NCBI GenBank assembly: GCA_004173185.1
Contig: SEFZ01000030.1
Location: 40,366 to 104,365 of the forward strand
Reading direction: 5' to 3'
Length of the DNA: 64,000 nucleotides
DNA from: Sphingomonadales bacterium
GTDB lineage: Bacteria > Pseudomonadota > Alphaproteobacteria > Sphingomonadales > Sphingomonadaceae
Below, piece by piece: positions 43,944-55,947 of the stretch. Each line of letters opens with the position of its first letter. Position 1 is the stretch's first letter. The notes beneath the pieces were generated by a model. That model had not been told where the DNA came from. It made no database searches and saw only the letters and a program-made list of their open reading frames with translations. Both the position numbers and the translations under genes were made by a program.

Positions 43944-44232
43944 AGAGTCTCCGTTCCGGCAAACGCCGGTTAGCGAGTGAAATTTGTTGCGGGAACGACT
44001 CGGTTTATCCCCCGGCGGCCGCAGGGTCCGGCTAGGAGCCTTCCGTGACTCGACCGTGGAAGTTTGGAGAAAGTTCCGCGTCAATCTCGTGACGATAATG
44101 TTACGAGCGGCTAGGAAACTATACGTTCGTCGCGCCCGCACGGCCCTTGGGCGCAAGGGCTTTGCAAGGCGCCGCGCCTTCCATAATCTTTCCGCGGGCT
44201 ATGATTTTCCCAGCTGGTGATGGAGACGGACG
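43944..44232. promoter_or_regulatory. 289-bp divergent spacer
   Basis: No gene. It separates the lipoprotein/TonB unit (minus) from the small hydrolase (plus) and includes a candidate Pho box at 44089-44106. The remainder shows no clear promoter boxes. Confidence 0.4.
44089..44106 (-). promoter_or_regulatory. candidate Pho box
   Basis: On the minus strand TCGTAAC-ATTA-TCGTCAC forms two seven-base direct repeats with a four-base spacer, the 11-bp PhoB pattern (consensus CTGTCAT-N4-CTGTCAC). The match is partial. It lies about 146 bp upstream of the lipoprotein start. Confidence 0.3.
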
Positions 44233-44799
44233 ATGACGTCATTGGTTCTGCCTGCGCCGAATCTCTTCTCGATTGTCACGACATCCGGCCCGGGCACGCG
44301 CGCACCCGCATGGAAGGCGCTGCTCAACTGGCCGCGTTTTGGCGACACCCATGTCGATTATGCCGCGGACACCCCAAGCCAGCGCAATCTATGGGCGGCA
44401 CGGCTCGATGAAGCGGTGCGCCGCGCAGACAAGCCCGTGCTGCTGATCGCCAGCGGAGAAAGCTGCTCGGCCGCCGCTTGGTGGGCGCGGCTCTCGCCCG
44501 CTGACTATGTATCCAAGGTAGCCGGCGCGCTGCTGTTTGCCCCGCGCGGCCCCGATGGCGACCAGTTCGCCTCGCCGCGCACCCCGCTCCCCTTCCCCTC
44601 TGCCGTTGTCGAGCGCAACACGACCCGCCGCGCGCTGGCGCTCGCGGAAAGCTGGGGCAGCGGCATGCTCGAGGATGGCTGGAATGCCGAGGGCGACAGC
44701 GCCTGGCAGCAGGCCCAGGCCGCCGTTATGCGCCTCACCGCCCGTGTGGTGGAACGCGAGATGCGCGTGGCACGGGCATTCGACGTTATCGTCCCCTAG
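44233..44799 (+). CDS. RBBP9/YdeN-like alpha/beta hydrolase
   Basis: Small serine hydrolase-like protein of 188 aa. VLLIASGESCSAAAWWA supplies a nucleophile elbow of the RBBP9/YdeN type (G-E-S). GALLFAPRGPDGDQF and LPFPSAVVERNTTRRALALA follow the family order, with a catalytic His not obvious near the end. GGAG is close upstream of ATG 44233. Substrate unknown. Confidence 0.75.
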   Translation: MTSLVLPAPNLFSIVTTSGPGTRAPAWKALLNWPRFGDTHVDYAADTPSQRNLWAARLDEAVRRADKPVLLIASGESCSAAAWWARLSPADYVSKVAGALLFAPRGPDGDQFASPRTPLPFPSAVVERNTTRRALALAESWGSGMLEDGWNAEGDSAWQQAQAAVMRLTARVVEREMRVARAFDVIVP

Positions 44800-44832
44800 C
44801 CGCCCTCTTCGCGAACACGCGCGCAGAAAACC

Positions 44833-44868
44833 AAAAGGCCCGCCAGTCTCGCGACTGCCGGGCCTTTT
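44833..44868. terminator. bidirectional rho-independent terminator
   Basis: AAAAGGCCC (44833-44841) and GGGCCTTTT (44860-44868) form the outer stem, with an inner AGT/ACT extension. A and T tracts flank both sides. It serves the hydrolase gene and the convergent tRNA-Val. Confidence 0.88.
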
Positions 44869-44871
44869 ATA

Positions 44872-44946
44872 TGGTGGGCGCGACAGGGATTGAACCTGTG
44901 ACCCCACCCGTGTGAAGGGTGTGCTCTACCGCTGAGCTACGCGCCC
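44872..44946 (-). tRNA. tRNA-Val (CAC)
   Basis: 75 bases with encoded CCA. Acceptor GGGCGCG / CGCGCCC, anticodon loop TTCACAC (anticodon CAC), T-loop TTCAATC. It follows hupB, as in many alphaproteobacteria. Confidence 0.95.
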
Positions 44947-45029
44947 CGAGCCGCCTTTCGGCGAATTCGGAAGCGGGCCTTTAGGCGGCAGCGATCACGC
45001 TGTCCAGCCCTTGAGCCCGCCCAAATCGA

Positions 45030-45302
45030 TCAGTTGACCGAGTCTTTCAGGCCCTTGCCGGCCTTGAACTTGGGTTGGTTCGAAGCCTTGATCGTCATTT
45101 CCTCGCCGGTCCGCGGATTGCGCCCGGTCGATGCCTTGCGCTTGCTGACCGAGAAAGTGCCGAAGCCGACGAGGCGAACTTCGTCACCCTTTTTCAGCGA
45201 GGCGGAAATCGCGTCGAACACGGCCTCAACGGCTTTGCTCGCATCACCCTTCCCAAGCCCCGAAGTATCGGCGACCTGGCTGATCAGTTCCTGCTTGTTC
45301 AT
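45030..45302 (-). CDS. hupB: DNA-binding protein HU
   Basis: Histone-like protein of 90 aa: MNKQELISQVADTSGLGKGD, then VGFGTFSVSKRKASTGRNPR with the DNA-intercalating proline arm, and KASNQPKFKAGKGLKDSVN at the end. It compacts and bends DNA. It lies directly downstream of lon on the same strand, the conserved proteobacterial order. Confidence 0.97.
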   Translation of the reverse strand: MNKQELISQVADTSGLGKGDASKAVEAVFDAISASLKKGDEVRLVGFGTFSVSKRKASTGRNPRTGEEMTIKASNQPKFKAGKGLKDSVN

Positions 45303-45440
45303 GTTGCTGGAGTCCCCCTGACAAAGACATGACTGTAAAAAATCGATGAGTCGCTGCGGCAACTCGATTTCTCAGTCAGCACGTGGGTGCTGCCCCTGTC
45401 AAAGCCTTTCCCGCTTATTTCACAGCAAAATCAAGGTTCC

Positions 45441-47837
<2,397 letters not shown>

Positions 47838-47874
47838 GGATACTCCTGGGGCCCAGCCGGACCCGATTCCTACA

Positions 47875-47903
47875 CTATATGGGTGCAACCCTCGCAGCAT
47901 CAA
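47875..47903 (-). promoter_or_regulatory. possible lon promoter
   Basis: TTGATG (47903-47898) and CATATAG (47881-47875) on the minus strand with a 16-base spacer, 38 bp before the lon ATG. It could be read by sigma70 or a heat-shock sigma; the sequence does not decide. Confidence 0.3.
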
Positions 47904-48029
47904 TCGCAGCATCTAGTTAGCGGTGGATTACTGGCCCCTGCGGGACTTTACGGGCCTCTGAGCGCCTTGCGACACCGTGACACCGCCGCCGCTTGCCGTT
48001 AGGCTTGCCCTGTCTAGGGAGGCTTTTTC

Positions 48030-49745
48030 ATGCGCACCGCACTTCTTTCCGCCGCCGCTTTGGTGGCGCTCACTACCCCCGCTTACGCCCAGCTCAAGCC
48101 CGGCGAACCGCCGCTGACCAAGCAGACCACCAGTTCGGGCGGTCCACTCGATCCGGCACAGGAGAAGGTCAAGTTCGCCCACGCGGACGTCGCGCTCGAA
48201 GTGCTTCCCGACACGCAGTCGATCAAGGGCGTCGCAACGCTCCGCTTCGTCACCAAGTCCGCGACCAACACGCTGGTGATCGATCTCGACAAGAATCTGC
48301 CGGTCACCGCGGTGAGCGTGGATGGCAAGGTGCTCAAGACGGGAAGCTGGAGCAATCCCGAAGGCCGGATGACGATCCAGCTCGGCAAGACTGTCGCCGC
48401 CGGCAAGACCGTGGTGGCGAAGATCACCTATGGCGGCACGCCGCATATCGCCGTGCGCCCGCCCTGGGACGGCGGCTGGACCTGGTCCAAGACGCCCGAC
48501 GGCAAGCCCTTCGTCGCCACGTCGGTGCAGATGGAAGGGTGCGACCTGATCTGGCCGTGCATCGATTACCCCACCTATGAGCCCGACACGATCGACCTGC
48601 ACATCACCGTCCCTGCGGGCCTCAAGGCCCCGTCGAACGGCGTGCTCAAGGGTGTCGACAAGCTCCCCGACGGCCGCACGACCTGGAACTGGCAGGCGCG
48701 CAACCCGACGCTTTACGGCGTCGCGATCAATGTCGGCCCGTATGAGGAGATTTCGGGCACCTATAAAAGCCGCTTCGGCAACACGATCCCGATGCACTTC
48801 TGGTACCTGCCGGGCGAAGGCCTCGAAGCAAAAGCCAAGGGGCTGTTTGCCGAATTCGCCCCCACCCTCGAATTCTTCGAAGAGATGATCGGCCCCTACC
48901 CCTTTGCCGATCAGAAGCTCGGCGTGGTCGAAACGCCGCACCTCGGCATGGAGCACCAGTCGATCAATGCCTATGGCAACAAATATAAGAAGACCGTCTG
49001 GGGCTATGACGACCTGTTCCAGCACGAGTTCGCGCATGAGTGGTTCGCCAACCAGCTGACCGTCAGCAACTGGGACGATTTCTGGCTCCACGAGGGCACC
49101 GGCACCTATATGCAGCCGCTCTACAGCGAATGGCGCAGCGGCAAGGGCGCCTATACGGCGGCGCTGATTCAGGCGCGCGCGGGCATCCGCGCCAAGACCG
49201 CCATTGTCGCTGGCAAGCCGCAATCCGCCGAGGACGTCTATGAGGACAAGAATGGCCGCGGCGGCGACATTTACAGCAAGGGCAGCTGGATGCTGCACAC
49301 GCTGCGCGGGCTGATCGGCGACAAGGCATTTTTCGATGCGCTGCGCCTGTCCATCTATGGCCGGATCGATCCCAAGCCGGGCAATTTCAAGCCGGTTTAC
49401 CGCACCACGCCCGAATTCATCGCTTTTGTGAAGCAGACTTCGGGTCAGGACCTGCAATGGTTCTTCGACGTCTATCTCTACGAAGGCGCGCTGCCCGATC
49501 TGGTCCAGACCCGCGAGGGCGGCAAGCTGACGCTCACCTGGAAGACGCCGAACGACAAGCCCTTCCCGATGCCCGTCGAAGTCGAAGTCAGCGGCAAGCT
49601 GCAGAGCGTGGCGATGACCGGCGGCACCGCCACGATCGACGCACCCGAAGGCGCGCATGTCGTGGTCGATCCCTGGGCCAAGATCCTCAAGCGCTCGGTC
49701 GATATCGAAGCGTTCCAGGCCTATCAGGCGGGTCAGCGGCGTTGA
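48030..49745 (+). CDS. secreted M1 family aminopeptidase (copy 1)
   Basis: Zinc metallopeptidase of 571 aa with a signal peptide ending TPAYAQ. The gluzincin motif HEFAHEW (His332, Glu333, His336) is followed 19 residues on by Glu355 in LHEG. The exopeptidase motif appears as GMEHQS rather than the classical GAMEN. It is shorter than PepN because the C-terminal helical domain is missing. Its stop overlaps the start of a close paralogue. Confidence 0.93.
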   Translation: MRTALLSAAALVALTTPAYAQLKPGEPPLTKQTTSSGGPLDPAQEKVKFAHADVALEVLPDTQSIKGVATLRFVTKSATNTLVIDLDKNLPVTAVSVDGKVLKTGSWSNPEGRMTIQLGKTVAAGKTVVAKITYGGTPHIAVRPPWDGGWTWSKTPDGKPFVATSVQMEGCDLIWPCIDYPTYEPDTIDLHITVPAGLKAPSNGVLKGVDKLPDGRTTWNWQARNPTLYGVAINVGPYEEISGTYKSRFGNTIPMHFWYLPGEGLEAKAKGLFAEFAPTLEFFEEMIGPYPFADQKLGVVETPHLGMEHQSINAYGNKYKKTVWGYDDLFQHEFAHEWFANQLTVSNWDDFWLHEGTGTYMQPLYSEWRSGKGAYTAALIQARAGIRAKTAIVAGKPQSAEDVYEDKNGRGGDIYSKGSWMLHTLRGLIGDKAFFDALRLSIYGRIDPKPGNFKPVYRTTPEFIAFVKQTSGQDLQWFFDVYLYEGALPDLVQTREGGKLTLTWKTPNDKPFPMPVEVEVSGKLQSVAMTGGTATIDAPEGAHVVVDPWAKILKRSVDIEAFQAYQAGQRR

Positions 49746-51460
49746 GGGGCCACCGCCTCCTCGCGAGCGGGGCGCTTGTCGCCCTGTTCGCAGCCGCCCC
49801 GGCGCTCGCCCAGATAAAGCCGGGCGAGCCGCCGATCACCAAGACCACCGAAGCATCGGGCGGCCCGATCGCGCCCGAACGCGCGGCCCTGCACCTCAAC
49901 CACGTCGATCTCGCGATCGAAGTGTTTCCGGACACGCAGAAACTCGCCGGTGTCGCCACGCTGAGCATCACCACGGCCAAGCCGCAGACCGTGTTGCAGA
50001 TCGATCTCGACAAGAATTTGCCCGTCACCGCGATCAGCATTGACGGCAAACCGCTCAGGGCAGGCGCGTGGAGCAATCCCGAAGGTCGACTGCTCGTAAA
50101 GCTCGCCCGCGCGTTGCGCGCTGGCCAGACCGTCGTCGTGAAGATCGCCTATGGCGGCACGCCCCACGTCGCGGTCCGCGCGCCCTGGGATGACGGCATC
50201 GTCTGGGGCAAAACGCCCGACGGCAAGCCATGGATCGCCACCACTTCGGAAGGCTATGGCTGCGACCTGTTCTGGCCCTGCCTCGATTTCCCGAGCGGCG
50301 AGCCCGACATGGTCGATCTCCACATCACCGCGCCCGCAGGGCTGACAGCGGCCGGAAACGGCACGCTGATCAAGACGGATACGCTAGCGGACGGCCGCAC
50401 CACCGCGCATTGGCGCGCGCGGAGCCCCAATCCCTATTCGGTCACCCTCCAGATCGCGCCCTATAAGGTGCTGACCGGCATTTATCAGAGCCGCTTCGGC
50501 AACAAGATCCCGATGGCCTATTGGTACCTCCCCGGCCGCGACAAAAAGGCGGCCGGGCTGTTCGCCGAATTCGCACCCAGTCTCGATTTCTACGAGGAAG
50601 TGATCGGTCCATATCCTTGGTATGACGAGAAGGTCGGCGTTGCCGAGACCCCGCATCTCGGCATGGAGCACCAGACGGTCAACGCGTACGGCAACAATTA
50701 TCGCAAGACCCCTTCGGGCTTTGACGAGATCTTCCAGCACGAACTCGGCCATGAATGGTTCGGCAATCAGATGTCGGCCGGAAACTGGGACGATTACTGG
50801 CTGCACGAAGGCTATGCGCAGTACATGCAGCCGCTCTACGGCCGCTGGCGCGAGGGCGAGGCCCGCTATGCGATCATGATGGACGAGTTCCGCCAGCAGA
50901 TCACGAACAGCGGCGCCATCGTATCGGGCAAGATCAAGACCGAGGAAGAAGTCTATGAGGCCGAAAATGGCGGCCCCGGCCAGGACATTTACGTCAAGGG
51001 CGCATGGGTTCTCCACACGCTGCGCAACCTGATCGGCGACGCCAAATTCTTCGAGATCACGCGCCTGCTCGTTTATGGCCGCGCCGATCCGAAGCCGGGC
51101 AATTTCAAGCCGCGCTTCAGCTCGACGCCCGAATATATCGGCTACGTCAATCAGGTGACGGGCAAGGACATGAACTGGTTCTTCGACGTCTATCTGAAAC
51201 AGGCGCCGCTACCCGAACTGCTCCAGACCCGCGAAGGCGACACGCTCAAGCTCCACTGGAAGGTCGCCAACGACAAGCCCTTCCCACTCCCGGTCGAAGT
51301 CTCGATCAACGGCGTGGTCCAGCTCGTCCAGATGCCGGGCGGCAGTGCAACGATCAAGGTGCCCACGGGCACCCACATCATCGTCGATCCCGCCGCACGC
51401 ATCCTCAAGCGCTCCGCAAATGTCGAAGCCTATCAGGACTTCCGCTTGCGGCGGAACTGA
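49742..51460 (+). CDS. secreted M1 family aminopeptidase (copy 2)
   Basis: Paralogue of the preceding gene, 572 aa. The active site is HELGHEWFGNQ followed by LHEGYAQYM, and the exopeptidase motif is GMEHQT. The start is TTG 49742, overlapping the first copy's stop (TTGA) and placing a good signal peptide (LVALFAAAPALAQ) at the N-terminus. Both copies share IKPGEPP/LKPGEPP after the signal and the same domain layout, so this is a tandem duplication. A terminator follows. Confidence 0.92.
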   Translation: MRGHRLLASGALVALFAAAPALAQIKPGEPPITKTTEASGGPIAPERAALHLNHVDLAIEVFPDTQKLAGVATLSITTAKPQTVLQIDLDKNLPVTAISIDGKPLRAGAWSNPEGRLLVKLARALRAGQTVVVKIAYGGTPHVAVRAPWDDGIVWGKTPDGKPWIATTSEGYGCDLFWPCLDFPSGEPDMVDLHITAPAGLTAAGNGTLIKTDTLADGRTTAHWRARSPNPYSVTLQIAPYKVLTGIYQSRFGNKIPMAYWYLPGRDKKAAGLFAEFAPSLDFYEEVIGPYPWYDEKVGVAETPHLGMEHQTVNAYGNNYRKTPSGFDEIFQHELGHEWFGNQMSAGNWDDYWLHEGYAQYMQPLYGRWREGEARYAIMMDEFRQQITNSGAIVSGKIKTEEEVYEAENGGPGQDIYVKGAWVLHTLRNLIGDAKFFEITRLLVYGRADPKPGNFKPRFSSTPEYIGYVNQVTGKDMNWFFDVYLKQAPLPELLQTREGDTLKLHWKVANDKPFPLPVEVSINGVVQLVQMPGGSATIKVPTGTHIIVDPAARILKRSANVEAYQDFRLRRN

Positions 51461-51509
51461 CGCCTCCGCACTCCCCTCCCTTCCAAGGGAGGGGTAAAGG
51501 GTGGGTTGG

Positions 51510-51540
51510 AAAAGGTCGGGGCTCGATGCCCCGGCCTTTT
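51510..51540. terminator. bidirectional terminator after M1 tandem
   Basis: AAAAGGTCGGGGC (51510-51522) and GCCCCGGCCTTTT (51528-51540) with one G-T pair and a five-base loop. A second small palindrome of CCCTCCCTT/AAGGGAGGG lies just before it. Confidence 0.85.
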
Positions 51541-51624
51541 CTGTTTGTGGCTGGCGTTGCCTGCTCGCCTTCGCCCCGAGCCGACCAGCCAAGCTGCACG
51601 ATCAGTTGGCGCTCCGTATGATGC

Positions 51625-52809
51625 TTATGCTTCGCGCGTGAAGAGGTTCGTGCCGGGAGTGATCTGAGCCTTCGGCCTTCCCGCCAGCAGCACGCCAAAC
51701 AACCCCAGTGCCGACGTGGCCGCGCCCGCCAAAGCGATGGCCGGATAGCCCAGCCCCACCGCGATCACCCCGCCGCCCAGCGCCGCACCCAGCGCATTGC
51801 CCAGATTGAACGCGCCGATATTCACCGCGGATGCCAGGTTCGGTGCGTCCGATGCCGATGTCATCACCCGAACCTGAAGCGGCGGCACCAACGCAAAGCT
51901 CGCCACGCCCCACAGGAAGATCAGGACCGCGCTCACCCCGGCATGCGGCATGAACAGCGCGAACGCGACCAGCACCGCAGTCAACGACGCAAGCGTGACG
52001 ATCAGCGTGCGATCGACCGAGCGATCGGCAAACTTGCCGCCCAGCCAATTACCCACGGTGAGCCCAAGGCCATAGGTCACCAGCATCGCCGTGATGAAGC
52101 CGAACGAGGCTTGCGTGGCGTCGCGCAGGATCGGGACGATATAGGTGAAGACGGTGAACATCGCGCTCGATCCGATCACGGTGAGCGCCAGCGCGCCCAA
52201 CACCTTGCCGCGCCCGAGCACCCGCAACTCCGCCAGCGCATTGCCGCCCGTCGGCGCGGGCAAGGGCGGCAAAGTCAGCCGCAGCGCAACCATCGTCATC
52301 ACGCCCAGACCAGCGATTCCCCAAAACGACGCGCGCCAGCCGAGATGCTCGCCCGCCCAGGTCGCCAGCGGTACGCCGACGACATTGGCGATGGTCAGCC
52401 CCATGAACATTGCGGCGACAGCACTCGCCCGGCGCTCCGGCGCGACAAGGCCAGCGGCGACGATCGATCCGACGCCAAAGAATGCGCCATGGTTGAACGA
52501 AGTCACCACCCTAGCGACCAGCAACATGCCATAGCTGTCCGACACGGCAGCCAGCAGATTGCCGAGCGTGAAGATGCCCGCAAGACCGATCAGCAAGGTC
52601 CGCCGTGGCACGCGCCCGGTGGAAAGCGTCACCAGCGGCGCGCCGATCATCACGCCGAGCGCATAGGCGCTGATCAGCAGCCCTGCGGCTGGGATCGATA
52701 CGCCAAGGTCAGTGGCGATCACCGGCAACAGCCCCATGGGGGCGAATTCAGTAACGCCGATGCCGAATGCGCCGACCGCCAGCGCCAGCAGTCCCAGATT
52801 GAGCTTCAT
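51625..52809 (-). CDS. MFS efflux transporter (DHA1/AraJ-like)
   Basis: Twelve-helix permease of 394 aa. The opening GVTEFAPMGLLPVIATDLGV and the motif-A region LSTGRVPRRTLLIGL fit the DHA1 drug/sugar efflux group that includes AraJ. AGGA lies upstream of ATG 52809. It is divergent from a LysR regulator, which probably controls it. Substrate unknown. Confidence 0.9.
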   Translation of the reverse strand: MKLNLGLLALAVGAFGIGVTEFAPMGLLPVIATDLGVSIPAAGLLISAYALGVMIGAPLVTLSTGRVPRRTLLIGLAGIFTLGNLLAAVSDSYGMLLVARVVTSFNHGAFFGVGSIVAAGLVAPERRASAVAAMFMGLTIANVVGVPLATWAGEHLGWRASFWGIAGLGVMTMVALRLTLPPLPAPTGGNALAELRVLGRGKVLGALALTVIGSSAMFTVFTYIVPILRDATQASFGFITAMLVTYGLGLTVGNWLGGKFADRSVDRTLIVTLASLTAVLVAFALFMPHAGVSAVLIFLWGVASFALVPPLQVRVMTSASDAPNLASAVNIGAFNLGNALGAALGGGVIAVGLGYPAIALAGAATSALGLFGVLLAGRPKAQITPGTNLFTREA

Positions 52810-52922
52810 CGATTTTTCCTGCCTCGAGCCGCGCAGAGGCACGACTCATCTAATGATCCGGCGCATAGGTGGACGCGTAGTCCTCCCTCCGGTAGCAGGC
52901 GTGGACGCGGAGGATTTGTGCA

Positions 52923-53828
52923 ATGGACGCAAAGGTGAGCAACGGCACCGATCGGGCGCGCGCACTCGAACTGTTCGTGGCGGTCGTCGGCACCGGCAGC
53001 TTTTCCGCTGCGGGGCGCGCGCTCGATATGAGTCCGTCCGCTGTCAGCCGCGCGATCGATCGGATCGAGGCGCGGCTTGGCGTGCGGCTGTTGCTACGAT
53101 CCACGCGCGCGCTATCGCTCACCGCGGAGGGGCAGGCCTATCTACAGGCGGCTCGGCGCATCCTTACCGAACTTGACGATGCCGAGCAGCAGATCGCCGA
53201 TCAGGGCGCGCCGCGCGGGCGGCTGCGGGTCAGCGCAGCGCTATCGCATGGGCGGCTCTGCATCGTGCCCCTGCTCGGCGAGTTCGCCGCACTATATCCG
53301 CACATATTGATCGATATCGCGCTCACCGATGCGCTGGTGGACGTGGCCGCAGGCCAGGCCGATGTCGCAATCCGCTTCGGCCCCATGGCTGACAGTTCGC
53401 TCACCTCGCGCAAGCTTGGCGAGAACCGGCGTATGATCGTCGCCTCGCCAGACTATCTCGCCGCGCACGGCACGCCGCAGGAGCCGGAGGATTTGCACCG
53501 CTTCAATTGCCTCAACTTCAATTTCCGCCGCGCCGAGCCGGTCTGGCCCTTCCGGCGCGACGGTCAGGATTTTGCTCTGTCGGTACGCGGGAATATCGAA
53601 GCGAATAATGGCGAGACGCTGGGCCAATTGGCGATGGCGGGCGTGGGCGTGGCTCGGGTCGGCACCTTCAGCGTGGCGGACGAACTGGCGAACGGACGTC
53701 TCGTGCCGATCCTCGAAGACTTTAATCCGGGCGACGTCGAGGCCGTTCACGCCATTTTCGTAGGCGGTGCCAGCGTGCCGGCGCGCGTCCGCGTATTCGT
53801 CGATTTCCTCGCGGCGCGGCTGCGCTGA
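52923..53828 (+). CDS. LysR family transcriptional regulator
   Basis: Regulator of 301 aa. The helix-turn-helix GSFSAAGRALDMSPSAVSRA and following IEARLGVRLLLRSTRALSLT are canonical; the C-terminal periplasmic-binding-like domain contains ADVAIRFGPMADSSL. Divergent placement suggests it governs the MFS gene through the 113-bp spacer 52810-52922. Confidence 0.93.
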   Translation: MDAKVSNGTDRARALELFVAVVGTGSFSAAGRALDMSPSAVSRAIDRIEARLGVRLLLRSTRALSLTAEGQAYLQAARRILTELDDAEQQIADQGAPRGRLRVSAALSHGRLCIVPLLGEFAALYPHILIDIALTDALVDVAAGQADVAIRFGPMADSSLTSRKLGENRRMIVASPDYLAAHGTPQEPEDLHRFNCLNFNFRRAEPVWPFRRDGQDFALSVRGNIEANNGETLGQLAMAGVGVARVGTFSVADELANGRLVPILEDFNPGDVEAVHAIFVGGASVPARVRVFVDFLAARLR

Positions 53829-53904
53829 TCTTCCGGCTCGCCGCCCTTCCCCATCCCCCATTCTCCGCTTAGGCTTCCGCCACACCGGCAAGGGGGGCCA
53901 TGCC

Positions 53905-55341
53905 ATGCACGACGAGACACTCTGGAATCCCGATCTCGCGCCAACCGGGCCGGAGCAGCGGACCTGGGCATGGTATCATTACGCTGCGCTCTGGATCGGG
54001 ATGATCGTCGCCGTCCCGGCATGGATGCTCGCGGCCGGGCTGATCGAACAGGGCATGTCGGCGGGGCAAGCTGCGGGCACCGTGCTGCTCGGCAACGCCA
54101 TCGTGCTGATCCCGATGCTGCTGATCGGCCATGCCGGCGCGCGCCACGGCATCCCCTATGCGGTGCTCGCGCGCGCTTCGTTCGGCACCATGGGCGCGCG
54201 CATTCCCGCCCTCGCCCGCGCCTTGGTTGCTTGCGGCTGGTATGGCATCCAGACGTGGATCGGCGGCGAGGCGCTGCTGACCCTGCTCGGCATCGCGCTC
54301 GGCTCGGATCTGCGCGGCGCTCCCCTGCCCTTCCTCGGCATCGGAGCGGGGCAGTTGGCCGCCTTCCTCGTCTTCTGGACGATCCAGCTCTTCTTCGTGC
54401 GCAAGGGGCTGATGACGATCCGCCGTCTGGAGACATGGACCGCGCCGATCAAGATCCTCGTCTGCCTCGCCTTGGTCTGGTGGGCGGTGGATGCAGCGGG
54501 CGGTCTCGGCCCGATCTTCTCCGCCCCTTCGGCCTTCGTGCCGGGCGGCGCGAAGGAAGGACAGTTCTGGCTGGTCTTCTGGCCCGCGCTCACTGCGATG
54601 ATCGGCTATTGGGCGACGCTCGCGCTCAACATCCCCGATTTTACCCGCTTCGCCCGCAGCCAGCGCGATCAGGTGATCGGCCAGACCATCGGCCTGCCGC
54701 CGATGATGGGGCTCATCGCCCTCGCCAGCGTCATCACCACCAGCGCCACCGTCGTCATCTATGGCGAGGCGATCTGGGACCCGGTCGAGCTATCGGGCCG
54801 CTTCGCCGGGCCGCTCGTATTGCTCGGCCTCGTCGTGATCAGCATCGATACCGTATCGTGCAACATCGCCGCGAACCTCGTCTCCTCGGCCTATGACTTC
54901 TCGTCCCTGAGCCCCCGTCGGATCAGCTATCGCACGGGCGGCATGATCACCGCCTGCATCGCGATCCTGATCATGCCGTGGAAGCTGCTCGCTTCCACCG
55001 GCGGCTATATCTTCGTGTGGCTGGCGGGCTATTCGGCGCTGCTCGGGCCGATCGCGGGCATATTGATCGCCGATTACTGGCTGATCCGCCGCACCGAGCT
55101 CGACACCGCCGATCTCTATCGCAGCGATGGCCGCTATGGCGCGTGGAACCCCGCCGCGCTGATCGCCTTCGCCGCGGGCGTGCTGCCCAATCTCCCCGGC
55201 TTCCTCGCCACCGCTGCGCCTGGCGTATTCAGCTTCGGCGGGTTCTGGATGGGCATCTACACCTGGGCCTGGTTCGTCGGGCTTGGCATCGCGCTGATCG
55301 TCTATACGCTGCTGATGCGGGCGCGCGCCGCAAAGGGCTGA
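53905..55341 (+). CDS. NCS1 family nucleobase/allantoin/hydantoin-type permease
   Basis: Twelve-helix transporter of 478 aa. The N-terminal NPDLAPTGPEQRTWAWYHYA and LWIGMIVAVPAWMLAAGLIE are typical of NCS1 proteins, as is GYWATLALNIPDFTRFA. AGGGGGG lies seven bases upstream of ATG 53905. It probably imports a purine, pyrimidine or hydantoin derivative by sodium or proton symport; the substrate cannot be read. Confidence 0.9.
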   Translation: MHDETLWNPDLAPTGPEQRTWAWYHYAALWIGMIVAVPAWMLAAGLIEQGMSAGQAAGTVLLGNAIVLIPMLLIGHAGARHGIPYAVLARASFGTMGARIPALARALVACGWYGIQTWIGGEALLTLLGIALGSDLRGAPLPFLGIGAGQLAAFLVFWTIQLFFVRKGLMTIRRLETWTAPIKILVCLALVWWAVDAAGGLGPIFSAPSAFVPGGAKEGQFWLVFWPALTAMIGYWATLALNIPDFTRFARSQRDQVIGQTIGLPPMMGLIALASVITTSATVVIYGEAIWDPVELSGRFAGPLVLLGLVVISIDTVSCNIAANLVSSAYDFSSLSPRRISYRTGGMITACIAILIMPWKLLASTGGYIFVWLAGYSALLGPIAGILIADYWLIRRTELDTADLYRSDGRYGAWNPAALIAFAAGVLPNLPGFLATAAPGVFSFGGFWMGIYTWAWFVGLGIALIVYTLLMRARAAKG

Positions 55342-55353
55342 AAGGGGAACGTC

Positions 55354-55947
55354 ATGCTTCGTATTCGCACATTGCTGATCGCCATCGCGGCGCTGCTAAT
55401 CCCGGCAGGTGCCATGGCGCAGAACGGCGTCACCCGGCTTACGCCGCCCGCCGGCCCGTGGACTCCGCCCGGCGTCGAGGTCGCCTTCCCCGATCAGATC
55501 GGTGAATATGCTCGATTTTCAGTGGTGGAGTATGCTCCGGACAATTGGAGCGTGGGCTACACGCTCCACCGCGGAGGTCAGCGGCTCAATGTCGCCACCG
55601 TCTATCTTTACGCGCACAATCCCGATCAGAGTTGCGTGGAGGAGTTCGAAGGCTCCGCAGGATCGATCGAGAGAAACAATCCCGGTGCCAAGCGGGTGTC
55701 GACCAGCACCGCCGCCTCGCCTGCCGGCAGGATGCCCGGCGCGGCCCATCGCGCGCTCTATTCTCTATCTTCCCCCTACGGCAGCGCCGAAGATATGGCG
55801 CTACTTTCGGAGTTATATTTCTACTGCAAGGCGGGCACCAAATGGTGGGTCAAGGTACGCGCCAGTTGGCCCGCCACAACTGACAGGAGCGCTGACACCG
55901 CAACGATCCTGCGCGGGATCAAATGGCCGGCCAACGTGGCGGACTAG
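55354..55947 (+). CDS. secreted protein, unknown
   Basis: 197 aa with a signal peptide ending PAGAMAQ. The mature region is beta-rich with GYTLHRGGQRLNVATVYLYA and two cysteines (in DQSCVEEF and YFYCKAG). It follows the permease by 12 bases and may be co-transcribed. No family recognised. It overlaps the convergent membrane-protein gene by 29 bases. Confidence 0.78.
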   Translation: MLRIRTLLIAIAALLIPAGAMAQNGVTRLTPPAGPWTPPGVEVAFPDQIGEYARFSVVEYAPDNWSVGYTLHRGGQRLNVATVYLYAHNPDQSCVEEFEGSAGSIERNNPGAKRVSTSTAASPAGRMPGAAHRALYSLSSPYGSAEDMALLSELYFYCKAGTKWWVKVRASWPATTDRSADTATILRGIKWPANVAD

